From an uncultured Clostridia bacterium (GTDB lineage: Bacteria > Bacillota > Clostridia > Oscillospirales > Oscillospiraceae), in NCBI GenBank assembly GCA_946550725.1, contig CAMNQX010000001.1, positions 124,001 to 188,000 on the forward strand: a stretch of DNA of 64,000 nt, given 5' to 3'. The translations under genes were made by a program, and so were the position numbers. Every line of letters starts with the position of its first letter. The first letter of the stretch is position 1. Shown piece after piece: positions 37,301 to 49,300 of the stretch. The notes under the pieces are model-generated. The model searched no databases, was not told the origin of the DNA, and was given only the letters and a program-made list of their open reading frames with translations.

Positions 37301-40300
37301 GCTCTGCTGCCGTTGCCCGCCTGATAGAGGTCGTTGCTGCCCCAGACGTACCAGTTGCCGTCCGCGTCCTCCGCATAGGCGGTGTAGCCGCCGGCCACGA
37401 CATCCACGATACCCATCAGGTAGCCGTTGCCGTTCACGTTGCGGACCTGGACGGGAGAGTGCTCGGAGACGGTGGAGCCGTCGCCCAGCTGGCCGTAGGT
37501 ATTGTCGCCCCAGGCCCACAGCGTGCCGTCCGACTTCAGCGCCAGAGCGAAGTTCTCGCCGTAGACCACCTTGGGCATCGCCAGCTTGTCGTTGGGGTCC
37601 TCCGTCAGGTCGTAGTCTCTGGGTCTGACCGTGACGGTGAAGGTGCGGCTGGCCTGGGTCGCCGTCTCGCGGATGAGAACGGTGACCTCGCCGAAGGCGT
37701 TGGGCATGGTGCGCAGCTCAAAGTAGCTCTTGGTGGGATCGTCCTTGTCCACGTACTTGTATACCTTGAGAATGGACTCGTCGGTGGAGATGACCTGGAA
37801 CAGGTCCACGGTGGGCAGGACCGCCCCGCCCTGCTTGCTCACGCCCGCGTCCAGACCCGTGGCGCCCGTGACCTCCTGGGAAGCGAAGCCGAAGAGATTG
37901 GTCCCCTTGGGATCCACGCCGGAGGTGCGGTAGAGGTTGGTGCCCGCGGTGAACTGGTGCAGCAGGTTGGCATAGGTGTCGGTGGTGGTGACGGTGGTCG
38001 TGGTGTCCTCGCCGCCCTCCACCCCGCTGGGAGTGGTCACGGTGGTCTCGGTGGTGACCGCGTAGGTCATGGGGATGCGCAGGGCATCGCCCTCGGTGAT
38101 GCGGATGCGGCTGGGATTCAGATACTCCGGCACCTGGATGGTCACCGAGGAGGTAGACGTGGTGTTGCTGCCCAGGACATAGGACTGCAGGTCTCCATCC
38201 AGCGTGATGGTGGTGGTCGTGCCCTTCAGCTCCTTGCCAGGCTCTTCGTCCAGGCTCATGAGGTTGTGGACCTGGAGGATCTGGCGGATGTAGATGCTCT
38301 GCTGGTCCGGCTCGCCCACCATGGCCAGGTCGTTGGCGTAATAATCGGTGTTATTGCTGGCCATATCCCGGCCGTTGCCCAGGCCCACCGTGTCGCCCAT
38401 GGAGTAGACGTTGTTGGTGATGTACGCACCCTGCTTGGCCGTACCCACCGTATTGTCCGTCATATCCTCGTTGGTGACGTGGGTCCCGGCGGTATGCTCC
38501 GTGCGGTCGGGGGTCTGGTCCTTATAAATGGTAGTATGGGTCAGGCCCAGCGCCACGCTCTGGGCGCCGATGAAGTCGTCGGTGCGGTTGCGCTCCTGCC
38601 CGGCCACGCCGGACTCCATGCTCTCGCCGGCCTTGACCCGGTTGGCCACGGTCAGCTCCTTGACGATATCCACACCGGACACGCCCAGCTTGCCCCGGAA
38701 GGTCTTGTCATCCGACGTCGTCCAGGTGGTCGGCCCGCCCCAGCTGGCCTTGCCGTACTCATACCAGCGGTTGTCGCCCCAGGTGTAGACATGGCCGGCG
38801 CTGTCAATGGCGGCGGACATATTGCCGAAGGCGAAGATGCGGGTGACCTCGATCTGGCCGGAGCCAAGACCGGTGTGGGTGACCTTGGTGGGCTGGTTGC
38901 GGTCGGTGGTGGTGCCGTCGCCCAGCTGGCCGCAGCTGTTGTCGCCCCAGGCCCAGACCTGTCCATGGGCGTCCAGCGCCAGGATATGCTTATCGCCCGA
39001 GACGATATCCACGATATCCTGCAGGTAGTTGGTGGCGGTCATCTGCTGACCCGATTTGACCTGAGTGGGATAGAGCCGGTCAAAGGCCTCGTTGTTGCCC
39101 TGGAAGTCGTTGCCCTGGCCCATGGCGCCCCAGCCGTCCCAACTGGCGACATAGCCGGGGTTGGTGGACGGCGTCCAGTTGATATAGCTCTGATCCGGCG
39201 CGCCCTGGCTGATGCCGTACTTCGGGTTGCTGTAGCCGGGCGCGTTGACGCTGCCGGTGCTGCGGTTGGGACTGCGGTGGTCATTGTAGGACACATTGTG
39301 GCTGCCGCTGCTGCCGGTGGTGTTCATGCCCCAGGCGTACACGGTGCCCGAGGAGGTCAGGGCAAGGGCATAGTAATCCCCTGCCGCCAGCTTGATGATC
39401 TTCGGGGTGTAGTTGGCGGCGGACAGGTTGGAATTCTGCGTGATGGCGGGACCGCTGGTGGTCTTGTCGCTGTTCAGGGTGTTGTCGCCCAGGCGGCCGG
39501 TGCCGTTGGGGCCAATGACCCGCACAGGGGTGAGCTTCATCACGTAGTTGTCGGCGTCGGTGTAGACCGTGTCGTCGCAGCTGCCGGAAACGCCCTGATA
39601 GTAGTAACGCTGGTCATAGGAGGTGCCGTAGGAGCAGTGGGAGTCCACGGTGGTCTCGTGGCACTCGCCGGGGCGCGTGTCACCGGCGCGGGCCATCAGG
39701 GAGAAGGTCCGCATGTTGTGCTCCGCCTGACCCCAGGGGGACGGCGCGTATCTGCCTTCGTTGTAGCTGAGGGTCTTCTGGAGCGGCGCTTCCTTGTAGT
39801 GGACCACGTTGCGCTGCTCGTCGGACTGGTAGCCGCCGGAGTTGCCCCAGTAGACCACGCTGCCGTCCTTCAGCAGGGCGACCACAAAGTCCCGGCCGGC
39901 GGCCATGGTGACCACGTCGTTGAGGTAGGCGGACCGGCTGGAGTTGGAGTAGCTGCTGATCCAGTGGCTGCCGCTGCGCTCGGTGCCGGTGTAGTTCACC
40001 GTGGTGTCGGGTGCCACGACCTTCACGGGGGAGTAAGCGTTGGAGTCCCGCTGGGCGGCCCACTTCAGCACATGGCAGCCCACGTTCACGAAGTAGGTCC
40101 AAGAGTGGTAGCCGGGGCTGCCCCAGTAGTCGGGGTGGCAGGCGCAGTAGTGGGAGCCAACGTAGGTCCGGTGATGGTGGCAGGGCAGCGCGTCATACTC
40201 GTAGGTGTAGTCCCAGTTGCCGTTGCCCAGCTCGCCGTTGGCGTTGTAGCCCCAGGAGTAGAGCTGGCCGTTGGCGTCCAGGGCGTAGGAGGTGTTCTCC

Positions 40301-43300
40301 CCGGCGAAGATGCGCACGATGTTGGACAGGCCCTCGCTACCGGTGTAACCGTTGCCGTTGTTGGTGCTCTCCACGCCCAGCACCCGCTGGGGCGTGTTGT
40401 AGTCCTTCAGCACGCTGCGGCCCTGGCTGTCGAAGGCGGTGGTCCAGTAGCGGCTGTAGTAGGTCAGGCTGCAGATATGCTCCGCGCCGGGATAGCTCCG
40501 GCCGCCGGTGTGGTAGGTATCCCAGCCGTAGTGGCCGATGCAGGAGCAGTGGTCGTAGGGGCTGTAATACTGGTGCTCATTATCGCTCTTGCGGTTGTTG
40601 CGGTTGACGCTGGCGGCGATACCCAGCTGGCCGAAGAAGTTGTTGCCCCAGGACCAGACGGTGCCGTCCGCCTTCAGCGCCAAAGTGTGGTTGGCGCCGG
40701 AGACCACCATGGGAGTGGCGATGCCGGTGGCGGGGTATACCTCCACCACCAATGTGCTCTGGGCCACACACTGGTACTTGTAGGGCTGATATTCCTTGCC
40801 GTCGATGATGATGGGATCGGCGTCCTCGTCCACGATGGGCTTGCGGTGAATGTCCCGCAGGGCCTCGTAGGCGCGGAAGACCACCTCGGTCTCGCCGTAC
40901 TCCTCCCGTCCGGGGGAGCGCAGGATCCACTGGCCGCTCGCTTCGTCGTGGTAGAGCTTGACAATGGTGCTGTCCACCACCAGCGCGTCCACATAGTTGG
41001 TGACGCGGGGATCCTGGACCTGGGTAGTGGTGGTCGTGCCGTCGCCGTTGTCCACCACAACGTCCACCATCTCGTGCTTGCCCACGGCCACCAGGGTGCG
41101 GCCGGTGGTGGCCTTGGTGCCGGTGTAGGCCATGTACTTGCCCAGCTCCAGGCGGAGCTGCTGGCTCTCGTTCATGCGGTAGTGCATGGTGTTGTTGGGT
41201 GCGGTGGCGGCGCCGCGGCTCGTCACGTTGGGCATGGAGGTGATCTCCTCGCTGCCGCCGGTGTTGTAGGTCACGCCGTTGATGGCGTTCACCACTTCGC
41301 TGGAGGTGGTAATATCGGTGAGAGGCGTGGTGTCGCCGCTCTTCTGGTAGCCGGCCATGGTGACCACCACCGAGCCGTCATAGCGGTAGCCGCTGATGAT
41401 GGGCTGGCCGTTGTCCACCGAGCCGCGGGTGATGTTGCCCAGCTGGAGCCGGCGGTTGTCGCCCCAGCCCCAGACATAGCCGTCGTAGCGCAGGACGGAC
41501 ATATGGGTCACGCCCATGCCGATATACTTCACCGAGGTCAGATGCCCGGTGCTCTCCGTCACCTTGTAGCCCTGGGTGTCCACGCTGGAGTCCACAATAT
41601 CCGCGTTGTTGTTGATGTGCTGCTCGGTCTCGCCGTCCAGCACCATGGTGGGATACTGAAGCGTATGGTTGCTTGTCTGGTTGTCGCCCAGCACGCCCTG
41701 GTTGCCGTAGCCCCAGGTAAATACCTCCGCGTTGCGGATGTAGCCGGTGGGATACTGGGCCTTCACCGCGTCGCTGGCGTTGTCGGCCACCTTCTTGATG
41801 CGCTGGACGGCGGCGGAGTTCAGGTAACCCGCCTCCACGGTCTTGATGTGGTGGAGCCAGTCCGTCTCGCCGTAAGATTCGTCCTTCTCCGCCGCGTACT
41901 GACCCTCCTTCACATACTGGAGCTTGGGCACGCGGTAGTCCCCGGTGGTGTAGGGCTTCACCCCCTGGGCCGTCTCGGTCTTCGGCCCGGCGGTAAGCTG
42001 CCAGTTGGAGTTGGAGCCCCAGCCCCAGATCTTCTGCTGGTTGGGATCGTCCTGATCCGCCCCGGGCACCACGATGGACTGGATGGCCAGCATATGGTTG
42101 TGGCCCATGGAGATGTGGGAGATGTTCTCCAGGTAGTTGCCGCTGGAGTCGGAGTCGCCGCGCAGGACCTGGACGGGCACGCCCAGCCGCTCCTCGTCGG
42201 TGCCGATACCCAGCTGGCCGTTGGCGTTGGAACCCCAAGTCCAGACGGTACCGTCGCCCTTCAGTGCCGCGGAGGAGTTGCCGCCGGCGGAGATCATGAC
42301 TACGTTGTTCAGGTAGCCCTCGCCCAGGGGGCCTTTTACCTTCCGGGCGGTGACGTTGTTGGTCTGCCAATAGCTGGACAAGCTCTCCAGGCCCAGCTGG
42401 CCGTAGCTGTTGTTGCCCCAGGACCAGACCTCGCCCTTGTCGCTCAGGGCCAGGGTATGATACTGTCCGGCGGCCAGCGCCACGATGTTCACGTCGGTGC
42501 CGTCCGTCTCCTTGATCTCGATCTGGGTAGCCAGGGAGCGGTTATTCGTGTCGCCGGTGCCCAGCTGGCCGTTGTTGTTGTAGCCCCAGGACCAGACGCG
42601 GCCGTCCGCGTCCAGCGCCACCATGTGGTGGTAGCCCGCGGCGATGGACATGACGGATTCCAGATAGCCGCCGGTGGACTTCTTCACCTTCTGCGGGTTG
42701 GCCACGGCGGTGGCGGCAGAGGCCACGCTGCGCATATTGCTGTCGTTGTGGATGCCGTAGGTGTTGTCTCCCTGGAAGGTCACGGACTGGGTGCCGGAGG
42801 TGTTGCCCTGGCCCAGGATGCCGTAGACATTGTCGCCCCAGACCCAGACGTTGCCCTCCGAGGTGTTCATGGCGCTGTAGTTCTGCCCCGCCACAGCCTT
42901 GGGGATAATGGCGGTGGAGGAGGGCTGGAGGTCGATATCCAGGGTGAACACATAGTTGCCGGTGAAGACCATATCCGGGATATGGGAGCCGGTCAGGTCG
43001 TAGTCGCCGAAGACCTGCCAGTCGTCGGCGTCATAGCGGTTGTAGGACTTGCCCGGGCCGTTGTTGTAGTCGGCGCTGAGGGTCAGGGTGGTGCGGCCGG
43101 TGAAGTAGTCGTCGGGGTCGATGATGTAGTCGTCGTTGTAAACGGCGGCGTTGTCGCTGTTGCTGTTCTGCACCTTGACGCTGGCGATGTCCGGGTTGGA
43201 CATAACCGCAGACCAGGTCTCGCCCAGAGGCACATATTCGCCGTTGTCGCCCTTGCGGCTCTTATCCAGGAGCACCGAGTTCAGGTCGTGCTCCATGGGA

Positions 43301-46300
43301 TAGAGGGAGAAGCCGGAGGAATAGTGCAGGTGGGTGTTCTCCTTGAAGATGACCAGCCGCTCGTTGGCGCCCAGGATGATGAAGGGCGGGACGGTGTCCA
43401 GCAGAGTATAATGGGCGTCAGGATCGTCCACGGGCAGGGTCACGCCGTAATAGCCCTTGGTCTTTTCGTTGGCGCTGTAGCCGTCGCCGGCACGGTCCGC
43501 GTGGCCCTGGTAGTCGCTGCGCCAGGCGCGGACGGTGCGGAGGTGGGAGCCAGGCTCCGCGTTGTCCGGGTAGGTGTACTCCCGGGCCTCCATGTAGTCC
43601 ACCACCAGCTCCAACTTCTCCCGGGCGCCGATCTGGCTGGGCAGGGTGATGCGGGTGCTGACCAGGCTGGCCAACTGACCCAGGATCACGTTGGAGTTGG
43701 AGCGGGTGGCGTTGTTGCCCCAGCCCCAGACATAGCCCAGCATGCCGTCCAGGACCTTGTCGGAATTGTAGTCGGTGAGCTGCTTGTAGTAGAGGTTGAT
43801 GGTGAGCACGTGCTGACGGCCCAGAGACAGGTCGTAGACGCCCTCCAGGTACTGGAAGTCCTCATTGTACTCCTCGTAAGCGCCCTTGCGGGTGCGGACG
43901 GGCCGATAACTCATGACCTGGCTGCCGTTGCCCAGCTGGTAGAAGTTGTTGTAGCCGAAGGTATAGCTGCGGGTCAGCTCCCGGAGGCTGAAGTTGGCGT
44001 CCGCCACCGTCTTGAGGTCCTTGATGGTGCGGAAGCCGGAGTAGGTATAGGTGGCGTAGACCGCCACGATGGTCTCCTCCTCGGCAAAGAGGGTGGAGGT
44101 GGTCTCGATGTAGTTGTCGTTGTCGTCCCTGGCCGCCTTGTCGCCGTCCATCTTCAGCACCGTGACGGTGGCGGAGGTGTCGTGACCGGCAGCAGAATGG
44201 CTCCGGTCGGAGAAGACCAGCTCAGGCAGCAGGTAATTGTTGGTGGCGCCGGAGGCGGTGGACACCGCCAGGCCCATCTCGCCATACTGGTTGTGGCCCA
44301 GACCGTAGACGGAGTTGTCGTGGGTCAGCATGAGGGCATGACGGTCACCCAGGGCGGCGGAAGCGACCTGGTAGAAGAATTCGTTGGTGCGGTAGTAGTT
44401 CTCCAGCGCGGTGGTCGTGGTGGAGTAGCTTCTGGGATCCACGCTGCGGGTGGTATTGCTCTTGGCGTAGTCGGTGTTTTCCGTCTTCTTGGACCGGAGC
44501 GGCGTGGCGGCGGGGGTGTTGGTCCGGGTGATGCCGATGCCGTTCTGACCGCTCTCGTTGCGGCCCCAAGTGAACACCGTGCCGTTGGAGCGGATAGCCA
44601 TGGCGGAGTAGCTCCCCGCGGCGATGGCCACCACATGGCCCAGGTACTCGGCGGGCACGTTGGTGTCGCCGCTCCTGCGCTGGGTGTCGATGCCGCTGGC
44701 GGCCATGCCGGCCAGGACGCGCTGGGGCCTGTTGGTGTAACCGGACGGGCTGTAAAGCTGTTCGCCCAGCTGGTTATAGCTGCGGTCGCCCCAGGCCCAG
44801 ACATAGCCGTTGCTGTCCAGGGCCAGCACGAAGGTGGCGCTGGCCGCCAGATCCACGATCACGGCCCGCTTGCCATTGGGATAGGTGAAGGGGATGGCCA
44901 CAGGCAGGGCGTTGGCCTCGCCGGAGCTGCTGGCGTTGGGACCCAGCTGGCCGCGGGTGTTGCGGCCCCAGCCCCAGACATAGCCGAAGCGGTCCAGCGC
45001 CAGGATGTAATCCCCGCCGGAGTAGATGGAGACGATGTCGTGGAGGGCCGTGGTGGCCTTCGCGGTAGCGGTTTCAATGGTAGCGCCGCAGGTGGGACAG
45101 GTGGCCGTCCCGTCCACGAAGGAGGACTGGTCCACGATCCGCTCGCACTTGCCGCAGATATAGCCCACGTTCCCCTGAGCGCCCTTTAGCACCTGAACGG
45201 GGTAGGCGTTGCGCGGCACGATCTCGCCGTTGCCCAACTGGCCATAGACGCCTTCGCCCCAGGTCCACACGGTCCCGTCGGGACGGAGGACGGCGGAGTT
45301 ATAGTCGCCTGCGATGACCTTGGGCACCGTCATGCTGCCCTTGGTGCTCTTGTTGGTGTCCTTGACGTTGACTACGAACTGATAGACATAGTGGTAGTGG
45401 ACCTTGCTGGTGGGATTGGTGTAATCGTAGGTCAGGACCACCGTGGTGGTGCCGAACTTATCGGGATACTTGGCCCTGAAGCGCAGACTGGTACCGTTGT
45501 TGGCCCACTCCCAGGTGACCAGGGAATCGTCGATGATGTCCACCTTCAGGGTCTTGTCGTTGACCGGGTGCTCGGCGGAATCCAGATAGCTCACCTTGGT
45601 CTCGGGCACGAACAGGTTGAAGCCGGTGTACTCCTTTAGGAACAGCTTGCCGATGGACAGGTCATAGCTGGTGTCCCGGTCCAGTACGATGCGGCTGGTG
45701 TTGGTGGTGGCGTTGGCCGCCCCCGCGTCGTTGGGGGTGCCGTCGTAGGTGACCACCACGCTGTCCTCCCGCACGCCGGTGCGCAACGGCAGGTAGCTGG
45801 AGATGGCCCGGCCATCGCCCAACGTGCCGTTGTCGCCCTTACCCACGGAGTAGACATAGCCGTCCTGGCCCAGAATGGTGCTGTGCGTCTGGCCCACCGC
45901 CACCTGGAAGGTGGTGGTGGCGTAGTTCTCGTACCATGTGTCGTAGCCGCCCTCGTTGTAGACGGGGATATGGTTCTGATAGGTGTTCCAGGTGGTAGTG
46001 GTGCCGTTGCCAAGCTGGCCGTTGCCGTTCTCGCCCCAGGCGTAATAGGTGTTGGTGGCGCTGGCGTCCGCCCGCTTCACCGTGGCGGTAGAGCCGTCGG
46101 CCTTGGTGAGGGTCAGCGTACCATAGTCCGGGCTGGCCTCGTACCAAACGTGGGTCTCACCGCAGTAATCCTTCTCCGCCTCTTCCGCCGTGGGATTGGA
46201 GGGCTTCACGCAGACCTCGGTGTGCTTGGTCCCCGCGGGAGTCATGTTCTTCATGAGGTAGTAGCTCTGGCCGTTGTCCCAGGTATACTGGTTGGAGGTC

Positions 46301-49300
46301 AGGGCGGTCATGGTATGGCCGTTGGCGGAGATCTCCACCACGTTCAGCAGGCCTTCAATGGCCCGCGGGTAGGTGACATCGGCGCCGCCGGTGGTGCCCT
46401 GGCCCAGCTGGCCGTAGCCGTTGGCACCCCAGGTAAACACGGTGCCGTTGCGGGACAGCGCGGCGGTAAAGTCATCGCCGGCCGCGATGCTGACGATGTT
46501 CTGGATACCCTCAGCGCCCTGGGTCTGGGCATCAGGAGGCACCGCGTTCTTCACCGTGTCCGCCACGCTGCGCTTCAGGCCGCTCATGCGGCCGTCGCCC
46601 AGCTGGCCGTTGGTGTCGTCGCCCCAGCCCAGCACCGCGCCGTCGGTGCGGATGGAGAAGGCATGGCGCGCGCCGGCAGCCACGTTGGCCACGTTGGTCA
46701 TGTAACCGCCGCCCTGGTAGCCCAGCACGCGGATGGGCACGGAGCTTTGGGTATAGCTGTTGTTACCCAGCTGACCGCTGTCGTTGCGGCCCCAGGCCAG
46801 GGTATAGCCGCCCTCCGCCAACGCCACGGCGAACTCGTCGCCCGCCTCCACGCGGATCACGCCCTGGAGGGTGGTGGTGTTGTCGGTGTTGGGATCGCCA
46901 TAGAGGGAGCTGACCTTGGTGGGATTGGCCACCACGCCGGTCCGGCTGTTGATACCCAGCTGGCCGTTGGTGTTGGCGCCCCAGGCGTAGACCTCGCCCT
47001 TCTCGGTGACCGCCATGGCGAAGGACGCGCCAGCGGCGATGTAGGTGATGACCTCGCTGGAGGGAATGTTCACCCGAGCGGGTGCGGACCGGATGGTCAC
47101 GTTGCCGCCGGAGGAGCCGATGCCCAGCTGGCCGCTGGTGTTGTTGCCCCAGGCCCAGACGGTGCCGTCCTTTCTCAGTGCGATGGAGAAGTCGTTGCCC
47201 GCCGCGATCATGGGCACCGCCTTGGCGCCGTCGTCCAGCACGGAGACCAGCACGGAGCCGTAGTAGGTGTCCTTTCCGTCGGCGCTGGTGATGCGGAAGG
47301 TGACGGTGGCGCGGCCGAAGACTTCGCCGTCGGTCGGCTCAATGTTCCACACGCCCTTGTTGGTCTTCCAGACCTTCACGATGTCGGGGTTGGAGGAGGT
47401 CATCATCACATGGTCGCCGTAGGCGTCGGAGATCTCGATATCGCTGTAAAGGTTATAGCCCTTGTAGTTGACCTGGATCATGTCGCCGTTGTTCCAGTCG
47501 GCCTCGTAGCGGTCGCCGTGGTGCAGGACCACCTCCGCGGGCGGATGCTGGCCGCTGATGTTGGCGTTATACTCCACGGGGTCCTGCTCGCCCTTGCGGT
47601 ACAGCTTGGAGCGCTGGATCTCCAGGCTCTTGTAGGACAGCGGGCCTACCTTCTCGGGGGCGTAGGCGCTGTTGGTGTTGAACTTGCCCATCTGGGCGCG
47701 GCTGCCGTCGCCCCAGGCGTAGACATACCCCTCGTAGTTGATGGTGAGGGAGTGGTTATAGCCTGCGGTGATGCCCTGAGCGCTGCCGAAGTAGCCCACG
47801 GGGATCTGGGTCTCCACAAAGCCGCTCTGGTCGGTGGCCATGGCGCGGTAGGTGATCAGCTCTCCGTTCTTGGGATCGAACAGAGACATATTGTTGGTGC
47901 CCTGGACCACCCGGGTGGCGGAGCTGAGCAGGTAGTTTGTGGTGTTGAGCTGCGCCGCGTCGCGGGTGATGCCCAGACGGCCGGTGGCGTTGGAGCCCCA
48001 GGTGTAGAGGTCGCCGCCCTCGGTGTCCATCAGGGAGAAGGTGCCGCCGGCGGAGACGTGGGTGATCATCAGCGGGCCGCGCTCTTTGACCCAGTCTTCG
48101 CCCAGCTGCTTGATGCGGGCCTTGGTGGCGGCGATGGAGTTCGCCTCCTCGGGGGTGATGTTGGGATTGGCCAGGCGCTCAGCCACCGACTGAGCGAAGT
48201 AGTCCTCCATGAGGACGTAGATGTTGGTGGGCACATAGGTGTCGCTGTTCTGGGCGTCGGTGCCGTTCACCAGGCGGGCGACGTTGCTGTAGCTCACGCC
48301 GCTGTAGCCCAGCTGCAGGTTACCGTTCATTCCCCAGGACCAGACGGTGTTGGTGAAGTGCTCCTGCTTCCCGGCGGCGTCCTTGGTAATGACCATGCGC
48401 AGGGCCAGGGCGTGGTTGCGGCCCATGTCCAGCTCCACGACCTTGTCCAGCGGCGTGCCGCCGTTGAAGTAGATGTTGTCGTCGGGCTGGTTCTGGTGCG
48501 GGTCGTTATAGATGATCTTGCCGTCCTTGTTGGAGTACACCGTGTCCAGAGTGCCCTTCACCTGATAGCCGCTGGTGGAGGTCAGCACCTCCACGGGGGT
48601 GAGCACATGGTTGCCGCTGCCGTTGCCCAGCAGGTGGTTGGAGTTGTCGCCCCAGGTCAGCACGGTACCGTTGCTGCGGAGGATGGCGGAGGTGCCGTTG
48701 CTGCCGGAGTTGCCTGCGGCGCTCACGGAGATGGCGTTGTTCACATAGAGTCCCTCGCCGGCCGCGCCGCCGTCCAGCACCTTCTGCGGCGTCAGAGCAC
48801 GGGTCGCGCCGGACACCCGCTCGCCCGCCTGACCCTGGTAGCTGTTGCCCCAGGCCACCACGGTACCGTTCTTCAGCAGGGCCAGAGAGTGGTCATACCC
48901 GGCGGCGATGTCCACTACGCCGGTGAGGTAACGCTCGCCCTGGTCGAAGTCGGCGTAATCCGCGTCGGTGTTGTAGTGGCGCTTGCCGTCCTGATCCAGA
49001 GTGTACCAGTAATCGCTCTCGCCGGCCAGCACCCGGATGGGATAGCCGAAGTAAGCGGTGCTGCCGTTGCCCAACTGGCCGTAGATGTTGTTGCCCCAGG
49101 CGTACACGTTGCCGTAGGCGTCCAGCGCCAGGGTGTGCTCGCCCGCGCCGTTGGTCTCCTGATAGCTGCGGTTCACCGCCAGCTTGATGATGGCGGGGTT
49201 ATTATAGGTGCCGGTGCCCAGCTGGCCCACGCCGTCAACGCCCGCCACCTGGGTGGGCGTGGTGATATAGGGCGCGGTCACGTCGACCTCTTCCTCTTCT

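Larger units (their letters stand above)
38375..40719 (-). repeat. P11: seven-bladed RCC1 propeller with three Cys/His-rich loops
   Basis: Signatures: VWSWGNNFFGQLG (40,618), LYSWGYNANGELG (40,218), VVYWGNSGGYQ (39,830), VYAWGMNTTGSSG (39,305), VWAWGDNSCGQLG (38,918), VYTWGDNRWYEYG (38,745) and VYSMGDTVGLGNG (38,375). Blades 1-4 have exceptionally long outer loops. GPNGTGRLG (39,490) and DGWGAMGQG (39,110) look blade-like but lie in loops. Confidence 0.82.

Noticed and set aside
39100-39520. GPNGTGRLG and DGWGAMGQG as extra blades of P11
   Set aside because: They lack the preceding inner strand (A-L-x-x-D-G) and sit in outer loops; seven other blades complete the ring.
14683-45189. Plus-strand open frame of 10,168 codons as a gene
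   Set aside because: It shares codon boundaries with the RCC1 register and is open only because the sense strand lacks TTA, CTA and TCA codons. It has no recognisable domain.
49210-49245. GVDGVGQLG as a separate blade of P7
   Set aside because: No inner strand or W-G before it; best read as the resumption of blade 1 after the large insert.
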